The notes under the pieces were generated by a model. It saw only the letters and a program-made list of their open reading frames with translations. It ran no database searches and was not told the origin of the DNA. The position numbers were made by a program, and so were the translations under genes. DNA of 5,978 nucleotides from Cyclobacteriaceae bacterium. Its GTDB lineage: Bacteria; Bacteroidota; Bacteroidia; Cytophagales; Cyclobacteriaceae. Of this stretch, positions 1-5,978 are shown piece after piece (the stretch's first letter is position 1; every line of letters begins with the position of its first letter). Location: contig JABFSY010000159.1 of the NCBI GenBank assembly GCA_013140395.1, positions 1 to 5,978 of the forward strand. The letters run 5' to 3'.

Positions 1-600
1 AAGCACTTGCTCCCAGGTCTTACCGCCATTTCTTGTTCTGTACACACCACGTTCTTTGTTGGGTTGAAAGGGTTGGCCAATGGCGGCAACAAAAACAGTA
101 TCAGCATGCCGCGGATGAATTTCCACTGCTCCAATCTGCCCAACTTTTGCTAAGCCAATATTTTTCCATGTCTTGCCTGCATCCAGCGATTTATAAACGC
201 CTTTGCCTAAAATGACATTAGAGCGAATGCCATCTGATCCGGTGCCTACATAAACGATCTTAGGATTATGCTGCACTACTTGCATGGCGCCAATAGAAGG
301 AGTTTGAAAAAACCCATCCGATACATTTTTCCATGTCACTCCATAGTCTTCCGTTTTCCATACGCCACCTCCGGTACTGCCCATGTAATAAGTCGAAGGC
401 TGACTGGTGATACCTGTCACTGAGGTTACCCTTCCCCCACGCGTGGGCCCTACATTTCGGTAGGTCAGCGATTTAAAAAAGGTGGAGTCGGAAAGTGGGG
501 AGGAGGGTACTTGCGGAGTTGTTTTTGCCTTTTTTTGGCAAAGGCTATCGGTACTAAATAAGAGTAAAAAAGCCAGCAGGAGGATAACGAGGTTTCGCAT
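1..600 (-). CDS. Secreted BNR/Asp-box (sortilin-like beta-propeller) repeat protein, N-terminal part
   Basis: The frame is open from the ATG at 600 down to the left edge, giving 200 codons with no stop, so the gene is truncated by the window. Residues 1-21 form a signal peptide (MRNLVILLLAF..., ending near SLCQ). After a Ser/Pro/Thr-rich linker comes FKSLTYRNVGPTRGGRV, a typical opening of the large secreted Bacteroidetes proteins annotated as 'glycosyl hydrolase' or VPS10/sortilin-like. Asp-box-type motifs recur: TEDYGVTW, SLDAGKTW and TRNGGKTW, each followed or preceded by blade-like strands such as GGGVWKT and RGVYRT. Family members are usually about 1000 residues, so most of the protein is missing. 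The role is probably an exported beta-propeller that binds or processes a polymer or peptide; the true substrate cannot be read from this fragment. It lies 81 bp downstream of the DUF4440 gene on the same strand. A weak TATATTTA box (plus-strand positions 649-656) could give it its own promoter. Confidence 0.85.
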   Translation of the reverse strand, partial: MRNLVILLLAFLLLFSTDSLCQKKAKTTPQVPSSPLSDSTFFKSLTYRNVGPTRGGRVTSVTGITSQPSTYYMGSTGGGVWKTEDYGVTWKNVSDGFFQTPSIGAMQVVQHNPKIVYVGTGSDGIRSNVILGKGVYKSLDAGKTWKNIGLAKVGQIGAVEIHPRHADTVFVAAIGQPFQPNKERGVYRTRNGGKTWEQVL

Positions 601-681
601 GGAATAGAATTTTAGGCAGTAGAGAAAACGATTTGATTTGACGGTTTGTAAATATAGAATTTTGAAAATTGGTTTCTTGCA

Positions 682-1116
682 TCACTTCTCTAATGCAACA
701 AATAACTCAGCCTGCAATTTCCATTCGCCTTCTTTTTTCTTCCACTGTGCACTATAGCGACCGCCCTTACTGTAGGTATTAAACCCTTTCCAGTCTCCAC
801 TTTCCCAAGCCAAGTCAGGATTATTTTTACTTATTATAATTTCTGACGGAAAGCGTTCAAAATTAGTTTGTGGCGCTTCCTTAAACATTTTTACCCAATT
901 TTTTTTACACGCTTCTTTGCCTTGTTCAATTACACCGCTTCCACGTACGATCAAATAATCATCCAGCCAGAATTTTGAAATTCCATCTATGTCTTGCCGG
1001 GCAATCGCTTCATTGGAGGTTTGCCGTGCCTTACGAATTAACTCCTCCTCGTTTTTAGTTTGAGAGAATGCCGATTGGGATGACATTAAAAGAATCGTGA
1101 ACAAAACTGTTTTCAT
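682..1116 (-). CDS. Secreted DUF4440 / SnoaL-like (NTF2-fold) protein
   Basis: This is a 144-residue protein. The signal peptide is MKTVLFTILLMSSQSAFSQ, with probable cleavage after AFSQ. The mature part of about 125 residues has the DUF4440/SnoaL pattern: a helical start (EELIRKARQTSNEAIARQD) with the 'D-x-x-x-x-S-x-F-W' step (DIDGISKFW), a DDYLIVRGSG strand, an aromatic AWESGDW strand, and the terminal strands SAQWKKKEGEWKLQAELFVAL. The fold is a cone-shaped NTF2-like barrel found in ketosteroid isomerases and many proteins of unknown function, so the reaction is not assigned. The frame can be extended to a GTG at 1125, adding MKF. I prefer the ATG at 1116 because it gives a clean signal peptide and Bacteroidetes genes strongly favour ATG. 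There is no Shine-Dalgarno sequence; the upstream stretch is A/T-rich, as usual in the phylum. It sits 72 bp after the amidohydrolase stop and may be cotranscribed with it. Confidence 0.85.
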   Translation of the reverse strand: MKTVLFTILLMSSQSAFSQTKNEEELIRKARQTSNEAIARQDIDGISKFWLDDYLIVRGSGVIEQGKEACKKNWVKMFKEAPQTNFERFPSEIIISKNNPDLAWESGDWKGFNTYSKGGRYSAQWKKKEGEWKLQAELFVALEK

Positions 1117-1188
1117 AAATTTCACAATTTGTTGTTGTCATGAATTACTAAAATGTTGGATATAGTAGGCTTTTATTTTTTTATACAA

Positions 1189-2775
1189 TTAATTCATCCC
1201 CGGCTGCTTCAGCACAAACCCAGCCTTTGCCTTTTCTTCGTCCACTATTTTCTTCACATCAGCCAGTAGTTTTTTGGCATCGTATACAATTCCATCCTTT
1301 ACTGTGTACTTCACACCGCCAACACGAGTTACTTTATTCTCGTCCGTCAATTTCACCGCACCCATGCCGTTTAGGGCTTGAAGATTCTCTAGTGGGTTAA
1401 TTTCAGTAATTGCAAAATCAGCCAACTTTCCAATCTCTACAGATCCAATTTCTTTGTCCATGCCCAACGCTTGTGCTCCATACAAAGTGCCAGAGCGAAT
1501 AATTTCCAGTGGGTGAAAGCCAGCCTCTCGGAGCAGCTCCATCTCGCGCACAAAAGAAAATCCGTAGAGTTGGAAAATAAAACCAGAATCGGTGCCGATC
1601 GTTACGCGCCCACCTCTGTTTTTGTATTCATTTACAAACGTCATCCATAACCTATAATTTTCTTTCCAGGCTACTTCTTGTTCCGTTCCCCAACTAAACC
1701 AAAATGATCCATGAGCTACTCGGTTGGGTTGATAAAATGCCCACAGTTGTGGCAACGTATAGACTTCATGCCACTCTTGTCTTCTCGCTTTGTGTAAATC
1801 GCGGGTGGCTTCGTAGATGTTGAATGTTGGATCGAGCGTAAAGCCCAGTCCAAGTAATGTGTCCACCACCGCATTCCATTTAGGAGTGTAAGGTGCCGCG
1901 GCTTGTTTCCACAATCGCCCGGCTTCTTCAAACCGATGTTGTTCGTTGGAGTAATTATAAGAGAGTGGATAATTTTGCAAAGTAGAATTTGCCAGCAAGG
2001 CTTCTGGCAAACCATACCAATGTTCCATGGTAGTCAGCCCGGCTTTTGCAGAATTCAAAACATTCTATCGGGCTACTCCCAATTGTGCGTGGTGGCAAGC
2101 AGACCTAAGCCCGATGCGTTTGTTTTCGCGCAAGGCAGCATCCATTACTTCTGGCGCAGCGCCAAAAAATTTAACACCGTCTGATCCTTTCAATTTATTT
2201 TCGTTGACCCACGCGCGCGCCTGCACTGCGTTGGTGATGGGCTCCTTGCTTCCTTGCCCAAAAACAGTGTAAGCCTTAATGCGTGGAGCTGTGATTAGAT
2301 TTTTTTCACTTTTATTTTTCTGGTCAAGTACCCAATCCAATCCATTGCCGCAGGATGGGTCTCGCACGGTAGTAATACCATGACTCATCCATAATTTAAA
2401 AACATATTCTGCATTGGGTGCCTGGTTGCCGCCAATGTGGCCGTGCATATCTACAAAACCAGGCATCAAATACATGCCTTCACAGTTTAGTTCTTTACCT
2501 CCGGCTTCTAACTTTGGTCGGTTACTATCGCTGCTCATGCCAGGTGTGGGCAAGCCAATACTGACAATATTTACAATGCGATTTTGCTTCACCACAATAT
2601 CGATGGGGCCAACCGGTGGCGCCCCCGTTCCATCAATGAGCATTACCCCACGAATAATTAATTGCGTGTAAGGACCATCACCCTCTTTCAACTCAGGCGC
2701 TTTTTTGATTTCGCGTTGAGCGATTACTGAAAATGATAAAACGGCTGTGCAAAATAATAGTAATGCTTTTTTCAT
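1189..2775 (-). pseudogene. Secreted imidazolonepropionase-like amidohydrolase, interrupted by an in-frame TAG
   Basis: One continuous frame of 528 codons (numbered through the stop) runs from the ATG at 2775 to the TAA at 1189, broken only at codon 237 (TAG, 2065-2067). No frame change is needed. Residues 1-20 are a signal peptide (MKKALLLFC...SVIAQ). The N-terminal part has the amidohydrolase beta-sandwich start (IIRGVMLIDGTG) and the metal-binding HxH in GFVDMHGHIGG (H111, H113). Next come a possible bridging Lys in DGVKFFG (K202) and the beta-5 His in SACHHAQ (H228/H229). After the stop come the beta-6 His in TTMEHWYG (H252), the beta-8 Asp in IGTDSG (D396), and the closing sandwich IGSVEIGKLADFAI and VGGVKYTVKDGIVYD. 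The ligand set is therefore complete but split over the stop. The family hydrolyses cyclic or peptide amide bonds with one or two metals; the substrate here is unknown. An internal start at 2058 would be TTG and yield only a half barrel of 289 residues. It may be a recent nonsense allele, a sequencing error, or (least likely) readthrough. Confidence 0.85.
2065..2067 (-). other. Premature in-frame TAG in the amidohydrolase
   Basis: Reading the minus strand, the codons are GTA GCC CGA TAG AAT GTT TTG AAT, i.e. VAR-stop-NVLN. The frame on both sides is the same and encodes a coherent amidohydrolase, so only this codon is wrong. A single G-to-A change from TGG (Trp) would produce it; Trp or another residue one base from TAG is expected here, but I cannot confirm the ancestral residue without an alignment. 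Confidence 0.85.
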
Positions 2776-2880
2776 GTGTTAGTGTTTAGTTTTTTAAGGT
2801 CACATGGAATGGCCAGAATTATCATACCGTTGGGAGTAGACAATTTAATGGCCATTTCATAGTGTTTAAATTGGCAGAAC

Positions 2881-2908
2881 TAAAGCTAAGAAAATATCTG
2901 ATAACAAC
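2881..2908 (-). promoter_or_regulatory. Candidate Bacteroidetes-type promoter for the amidohydrolase
   Basis: On the minus strand, GTTG (plus positions 2905-2908) is followed after 16 bases by TAGCTTTA (2881-2888). This matches the Bacteroidetes primary sigma pattern (TTTG near -33, TAnnTTTG near -7) except for one base in each box. It would leave a leader of roughly 100 bases before the ATG at 2775. Such short A/T-rich matches arise by chance, so this is tentative. Confidence 0.25.
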
Positions 2909-2927
2909 CCGAAAGTTTTGATAAGTG

Positions 2928-2960
2928 GTTGGTCGTTTACTACGGAATGCTTTACCTTTA
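2928..2960 (+). promoter_or_regulatory. Candidate Bacteroidetes-type promoter for the M20 peptidase
   Basis: GTTG at 2928-2931 and TACCTTTA at 2953-2960 are separated by 21 bases, each one base off the TTTG / TAnnTTTG consensus. The predicted start point would fall about 14 bases before the ATG at 2981, a short leader that fits a gene lacking a Shine-Dalgarno sequence. Confidence 0.4.
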
Positions 2961-2980
2961 TGTAACCTAAACCGTAAGCA

Positions 2981-4405
2981 ATGAAATTTATTCAGACTTT
3001 CTTCCTTTTGGCAATTGCAAATTTTGTTTTCTCGCAAACATCAAAGCAAGCCGTCATAAAATCAATTGATGAAAAAAATGAGCTTTACTCAGCCACGGCA
3101 AAAAAGATTTGGGAATTTGCTGAAGTGGGCTATCAAGAAGAAAAAAGTTCCTCACTTCTTCAGCAGACTTTAAAAGATGCAGGTTTCTCTATTGAGGCAG
3201 GCATCGCTGGCGAGCCCACCGCGTTCATCGCGACTGCCGGTTCTGGTAAACCAGTCATTGCCGTGTTAGGTGAGTTTGATGCATTGCCCGGTGTTTCGCA
3301 AGAGGCAGTGCCAGAACTAAAGCCGATCGTAGGACAAAAAGCAGGTCATGCATGTGGTCATCATTTGTTTGGTACAGCATCTGCCGCTGCGGCTATCGCG
3401 GTGAAAAATTGGTTGGTGGCCACCAAGAAATCGGGGACTATCAAATTTTATGGCTGCCCTGCCGAAGAAGGAGGTTCTGGCAAAGTATATATGGTGCGTG
3501 ATGGGTTTTTCAAAAATATAGATTTAGTGTTTCATTGGCACCCGGGCGCAAACAATTCCGCTGCCTTTGGTAGCGCACTCGCCAACAAATCAGGAAAGTT
3601 TCGTTTCTATGGAGTCGCCAGTCACGCAGCTGGCTCGCCCGAGCGTGGGCGTTCGGCACTCGATGCAGTCGAGGCCATGAACAACATGGTAAATATGCTG
3701 CGCGAACATGTGAATGAAAAAACACGGATTCACTATGTCATCACTCGTGGTGGCGAAGCACCCAATGTGGTGCCCGCATTTGCTGAAGTTTACTATTATG
3801 TACGTCATCCTAACCGTGAACAAGTAAAAGCTACCTGGGAGCGCGTAACACAAGCAGCCCAGGGCGCAGCCATCGGTACCGGCACTCGCTATGAAGTGGA
3901 GCTAACGGGCGGCACGTACGACCTCCTCTACAATGAGGTACTCGCAAAAGTCGTAAATACTAATTTGCAGTTGGTCGGTGGGTACACGCTGACTGATTTA
4001 GAAAAGGACTTCGCCACCAAAATACAACAAACATTTTCGGCACCACCGCCCGTCAGCGCTACGGCTACAATTGAAAAGTTTGAAATAAAAGAAGACAGAG
4101 CTGGCGGCAGCACAGATGTGGGCGATGTGAGTTGGACGGTACCTACCGCTGGCCTCTCAACCGCAACATGGGTGCCCGGCACGGCCGCTCATAGCTGGCA
4201 AGCGGTGGCAGCAGGAGGCACGAGTATTGGTAGCAAAGGGATGATCGTAGCAGCCAAGACCTTAGCAGCTTCCATGGTCGATGCCTTCTCAGATCCGAAG
4301 ATAACGGAAGAGGCTTGGCTCGAATTTAAAAAGCGCGTGGGCGAAAAATTTGTCTACGAACCTTTGTTGGGTGACCGGAAGCCAGCCTTGGATTACAGAA
4401 AGTAA
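2981..4405 (+). CDS. Secreted M20 family metallopeptidase/amidohydrolase (AbgB-like, M20D)
   Basis: The product has 474 residues, close to the roughly 480 of E. coli AbgB, the p-aminobenzoyl-glutamate hydrolase subunit. A signal peptide (MKFIQTFFLLAIANFVFSQ) points to export. Catalytic-domain motifs in order are GEFDALPG (97-104), AGHACGHHLFG (121-131, metal ligands C125 and H127), GCPAEEGGSGK (158-168, general base and ligand Glu 162/163), HWHPG (185-189) and, near the C-terminus, GGSTDVGDVSWTVPT (375-389) with TAAHSW (ligand His 404). The middle, about 205-320, is the dimerisation/lid domain, including FYGVASHAAGSPERGRSALDAV. All expected catalytic positions are present. The family cleaves amide bonds in N-acyl amino acids and small peptides with two zinc or manganese ions; the exact substrate is not readable, and the AbgB likeness is a family match, not a claim about folate catabolites. 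It diverges from the amidohydrolase across 205 bp. ATG 2981 is chosen because it starts the signal peptide. Confidence 0.93.
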   Translation: MKFIQTFFLLAIANFVFSQTSKQAVIKSIDEKNELYSATAKKIWEFAEVGYQEEKSSSLLQQTLKDAGFSIEAGIAGEPTAFIATAGSGKPVIAVLGEFDALPGVSQEAVPELKPIVGQKAGHACGHHLFGTASAAAAIAVKNWLVATKKSGTIKFYGCPAEEGGSGKVYMVRDGFFKNIDLVFHWHPGANNSAAFGSALANKSGKFRFYGVASHAAGSPERGRSALDAVEAMNNMVNMLREHVNEKTRIHYVITRGGEAPNVVPAFAEVYYYVRHPNREQVKATWERVTQAAQGAAIGTGTRYEVELTGGTYDLLYNEVLAKVVNTNLQLVGGYTLTDLEKDFATKIQQTFSAPPPVSATATIEKFEIKEDRAGGSTDVGDVSWTVPTAGLSTATWVPGTAAHSWQAVAAGGTSIGSKGMIVAAKTLAASMVDAFSDPKITEEAWLEFKKRVGEKFVYEPLLGDRKPALDYRK

Positions 4406-4460
4406 AAGTAAACTTGCAACCTTTTAGGAGAAATGGTGTTTCAATTATATTCTCTTCTAT

Positions 4461-4961
4461 ATGAAAACACTATTCATTCTCTCCTTTTTATTTATGAGCT
4501 CTATGGTTGGTTCGATTTATGATTTTAAAATCAAGTCCTTGGACGGCAACTTGACGGATTTTGCACAATACAAAGGGAAAACTCTCTTGATTGTCAATAC
4601 CGCATCCGAATGTGGATATACCCCTCAATATGCTGATTTGCAGGAATTACATCAGCAGTTTGGGAGCAAAATCACCATACTTGGTTTTCCGGCTAATAAT
4701 TTTGGAGGGCAAGAGCCGGGCAGCAACGCACAGATCGCCACCTTCTGCAAAAAGAATTATGGTGTTACCTTTCAGATGTTTGAGAAAATTTCAGTGAAAG
4801 GAAGTGATCAGCATCCACTGTATCAATACCTCAAAGAAAAAACAGGCAAAGAACCGAGCTGGAACTTTTGCAAGTATTTAGTGAAGCCGGATGGTACGGT
4901 GAAATTTTTTGCTTCGGGTGTCAACCCCGGAGATGACGCGATATTGAGTGAATTGAAATGA
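4461..4961 (+). CDS. Glutathione-peroxidase-family thiol peroxidase, exported copy 1
   Basis: This 166-residue protein has a signal-like N-terminus (MKTLFILSFLFMSSMVGS) running directly into the first strand, SIYDFKIKSLDG. GPx signatures are NTASECGYTPQY (peroxidatic C51), GFPANNFGGQEPG (Q84), IATFCKKNYGVTF (C96, at the usual resolving-Cys position of thioredoxin-dependent GPx) and PSWNFCKYL (W134, N135 of the catalytic tetrad). Cys is used rather than selenocysteine. The family reduces hydrogen and lipid peroxides; with the second Cys present, thioredoxin-like reductants are more likely than glutathione. An extra Cys (C137) lies two residues after the tetrad Asn. It starts 55 bp after the M20 stop with no convincing promoter in between, so readthrough from the peptidase is possible. 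Its TGA overlaps the ATG of a second copy. Whether the signal is cleaved or acts as an anchor is uncertain. Confidence 0.92.
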   Translation: MKTLFILSFLFMSSMVGSIYDFKIKSLDGNLTDFAQYKGKTLLIVNTASECGYTPQYADLQELHQQFGSKITILGFPANNFGGQEPGSNAQIATFCKKNYGVTFQMFEKISVKGSDQHPLYQYLKEKTGKEPSWNFCKYLVKPDGTVKFFASGVNPGDDAILSELK

Positions 4962-5518
4962 AAAAAATAATTGGTCTTACTTTATTAATTCTTACTGCTA
5001 TGGGACTTGCTTCATTTCTTTCCAACAAACTAGCCGGCCTCAATCAGAAGGAGGTTTCCGGATCGATCTATGATTTTAAATTGAAATCGTTAGATGGAAA
5101 GGAGATAGACTTTGCGCAGTATAAGGGCAAGAACTTGCTCATCGTCAACACGGCCTCCAAATGTGGATACACCTATCAATACGAAGACTTAGAAAAACTC
5201 CATGAACTATATGGCGACAAAGTAGCTGTGTTGGGTTTTCCGGCCAACAATTTTTTATGGCAAGAGCCGGGCGGCAATGAAGAGATTGCCACCTTCTGTC
5301 AGCGCAACTATGGGGTCAAGTTTCAGATGTTTGAAAAGATATCAGTGAAGGGCAAAGACAAATCGCCTCTTTATAAGTGGCTGGCTGCTAAATCGGGTAA
5401 ATCTCCTTCCTGGAATTTTTGTAAGTATGTAATCGATAAAAGTGGCAATGTAGTGGGATTCTTTCCACCTAAAGTAAAGCCTTTGGATCAGGAGATTGTG
5501 GATAAAATCACACAATAA
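4958..5518 (+). CDS. Glutathione-peroxidase-family thiol peroxidase, exported copy 2
   Basis: This 186-residue protein starts at an ATG that overlaps the previous stop (ATGA), indicating translational coupling. The N-terminus (MKKIIGLTLLILTAMGLASF) is a signal peptide or anchor, followed by a linker of about 15 residues before GSIYDFKLKSLDG. Tetrad positions are C69 (NTASKCGYTYQY), Q102 (NNFLWQEPG), and W152 and N153 (PSWNFCKY); the resolving-Cys candidate is C114 (IATFCQRNYGV). By hand alignment it is about 60-65% identical to the upstream copy over the peroxidase domain, so the pair is a tandem duplication. Differences cluster near the active site: P to Y after CGYT, and GG to LW before QEPG. 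It also has a slightly longer C-terminus (GFFPPKVKPLDQEI). The retained catalytic residues argue for activity, perhaps with a different peroxide or reductant partner; that is inference. Confidence 0.92.
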   Translation: MKKIIGLTLLILTAMGLASFLSNKLAGLNQKEVSGSIYDFKLKSLDGKEIDFAQYKGKNLLIVNTASKCGYTYQYEDLEKLHELYGDKVAVLGFPANNFLWQEPGGNEEIATFCQRNYGVKFQMFEKISVKGKDKSPLYKWLAAKSGKSPSWNFCKYVIDKSGNVVGFFPPKVKPLDQEIVDKITQ

Positions 5519-5558
5519 CTCCCATCCTTTCTTTTTTCTATTTGGACTTAAATACATA

Positions 5559-5592
5559 CCGGTTTCACCGGCCTGAAACTCCGGTTTCACCG
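5559..5592 (+). repeat. 22-bp-period direct repeat with embedded palindromes
   Basis: CCGGTTTCACCG occurs at 5559-5570 and again at 5581-5592, separated by GCCTGAAACT. Each copy holds a small palindrome (CCGGT-ttc-ACCGG in the first, one pair shorter in the second), and a further CCGGT follows at 5600-5604. It lies between the second peroxidase gene and the LiaF-like gene. Confidence 0.7.
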
Positions 5593-5599
5593 ACTTTTT
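5569..5599 (+). terminator. Candidate intrinsic terminator after the peroxidase pair
   Basis: CGG(cc)TGAAAC at 5569-5579 can pair with GTTTCACCG at 5584-5592, giving a nine-pair stem with a two-base bulge and a TCCG loop. Two bases later comes a run of five T (5595-5599). This fits a modest rho-independent terminator about 50 bases after the peroxidase stop. The T run is short, and a competing upstream fold exists. Confidence 0.45.
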
Positions 5600-5634
5600 C
5601 CGGTCGCTAGCCTTTTTCCCTTATTTTCTAAGCG

Positions 5635-5659
5635 GTTTGTCACGTTACATTTGACAAAC
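5635..5659. promoter_or_regulatory. Perfect inverted repeat (putative operator)
   Basis: GTTTGTCA (5635-5642) and TGACAAAC (5652-5659) form an exact 8-bp inverted repeat around a 9-base spacer. Its centre lies 25 bases before the ATG at 5672 and it covers the predicted -7 promoter box. The size and symmetry suit a dimeric regulator such as a TetR- or CRP-like protein; no regulator is visible in the window. Confidence 0.5.
5646..5653 (+). promoter_or_regulatory. Bacteroidetes -7 box of the LiaF-like gene
   Basis: TACATTTG is a full match to TAnnTTTG. The -33 partner is poor: TTTT at 5624-5627 with an 18-base spacer is the best found. The start point would fall near 5660, leaving a leader of about a dozen bases. 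The overlap with the inverted repeat suggests that a bound regulator would block this promoter. Confidence 0.5.
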
Positions 5660-5671
5660 AATAACACAATT

Positions 5672-5978
5672 ATGGAAAAGCAAAACACAAAATTCGGAAA
5701 CAGTTTTTGGCTAGGTATTATCGTGGTGGCGATGGGTGCCTTGCTGCTGCTTGATAGGCTGGACTTTGACTTAGTGCCGTATTGGCTGATCTCGTGGAAG
5801 ACGCTTTTAATTGTCATCGGAGTGGCCGTTGGATTGCGGAAAAATTTTCAGGGCATCGGTTGGATCGTTTTGATCATCGTAGGCTCTTTCTTTTTGATTG
5901 AAGACATCCCTGGAATTGATTTTGAAGTGCGCAGATATGTATTCCCCGTAATTATCATAACCATCGGATTAGTAATTC
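5672..5978 (+). CDS. Membrane protein with LiaI/LiaF-like transmembrane region, N-terminal part
   Basis: The frame is open from the ATG at 5672 to the right edge (102 codons, no stop), so the gene is truncated. A short polar start (MEKQNTKFGN) is followed by closely packed hydrophobic segments: about 12-28 (FWLGIIVVAMGALLLLD), 38-54 (ending VAVGL), 62-77 (IGWIVLIIVGSFFLIED) and 90 onward (VFPVIIITIGLVI). Pairs of helices joined by short loops, with 'G-x-x-L-L-L-D-R-L' and 'W-P/S-L-L-I-V-I-G' style motifs, match the LiaI/LiaF-like (DUF5668) transmembrane domain. In full-length relatives this is often followed by a soluble LiaF C-terminal or adhesin-like domain linked to cell-envelope stress sensing. 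That part is outside the window, so the role is inferred from the membrane part only. The start is supported by the promoter and leader just upstream. Confidence 0.8.
   Translation, partial: MEKQNTKFGNSFWLGIIVVAMGALLLLDRLDFDLVPYWLISWKTLLIVIGVAVGLRKNFQGIGWIVLIIVGSFFLIEDIPGIDFEVRRYVFPVIIITIGLVI

Noticed and set aside
33..215. Plus-strand 60-codon frame
   Set aside because: It lies antisense within the BNR repeat gene, whose Asp-box motifs are convincing; the plus-strand product has no recognisable pattern.
1117..1188. Promoter or terminator between the amidohydrolase and DUF4440 genes
   Set aside because: The stretch is A/T-rich, with no good TAnnTTTG box on the minus strand and no stable stem; nothing specific can be supported.
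1189..2058. C-terminal amidohydrolase piece as an independent gene from TTG
   Set aside because: It lacks the HxH motif, signal peptide and half of the barrel, and it is in phase with the upstream half, so it is better seen as the distal part of one interrupted gene.
2822..3037. Minus-strand 71-codon frame across the divergent intergenic region
   Set aside because: It overlaps the start and signal peptide of the M20 gene and the candidate promoters; its composition (Cys/Arg/Lys-rich, no domain) looks like chance.
4406..4460. Separate promoter for the peroxidase pair
   Set aside because: TATATTCT at 4446-4453 is a poor -7 match and no TTG lies at a suitable distance, so I did not annotate it.
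5587..5817. Minus-strand 76-codon frame
   Set aside because: It is antisense to the LiaF-like gene start and covers the promoter and palindrome; its Ser/Lys-rich product matches nothing recognisable.

Overview
The window reads as chromosomal DNA of a Bacteroidota (Bacteroidetes) bacterium, most likely from the Cytophagales or a related group. The evidence is moderate G+C, several short export signals ending in the Ser-Gln style common in this phylum (FSQ, IAQ), near absence of Shine-Dalgarno sequences, promoter candidates of the Bacteroidetes TAnnTTTG type, and gene families typical of the phylum (secreted BNR/sortilin-like repeat protein, DUF4440 protein, large secreted amidohydrolase). No mobile element, CRISPR array, tRNA or rRNA was seen.

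Left half (minus strand, transcribed leftwards): a large amidohydrolase reading frame (1189-2775) broken by one in-frame TAG at 2065-2067, a small secreted DUF4440/SnoaL-like protein (682-1116), and the first 200 codons of a secreted BNR/Asp-box repeat protein that runs off the left edge (1-600).

Right half (plus strand): a secreted M20 family peptidase of the AbgB type (2981-4405), two tandem glutathione-peroxidase-family thiol peroxidases that overlap by 4 bases (4461-4961 and 4958-5518), then a regulatory gap of about 150 bases and the start of a membrane protein with a LiaI/LiaF-like transmembrane region (5672 to the right edge). The amidohydrolase and the M20 peptidase diverge from a 205-bp intergenic region that carries a promoter candidate in each direction.

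Functionally, the centre is a pair of exported metal-dependent amide-bond hydrolases, followed by a two-gene peroxide detoxification unit that could be read through from the peptidase. The most notable points are the single nonsense codon in an otherwise intact amidohydrolase, an 8-bp perfect inverted repeat lying on the predicted promoter of the LiaF-like gene, a 22-bp-period repeat that can fold into two competing hairpins after the peroxidase genes, and divergence near the active site between the tandem peroxidases. I saw no clearly new multi-gene system; most of the window looks like ordinary housekeeping or accessory metabolism.
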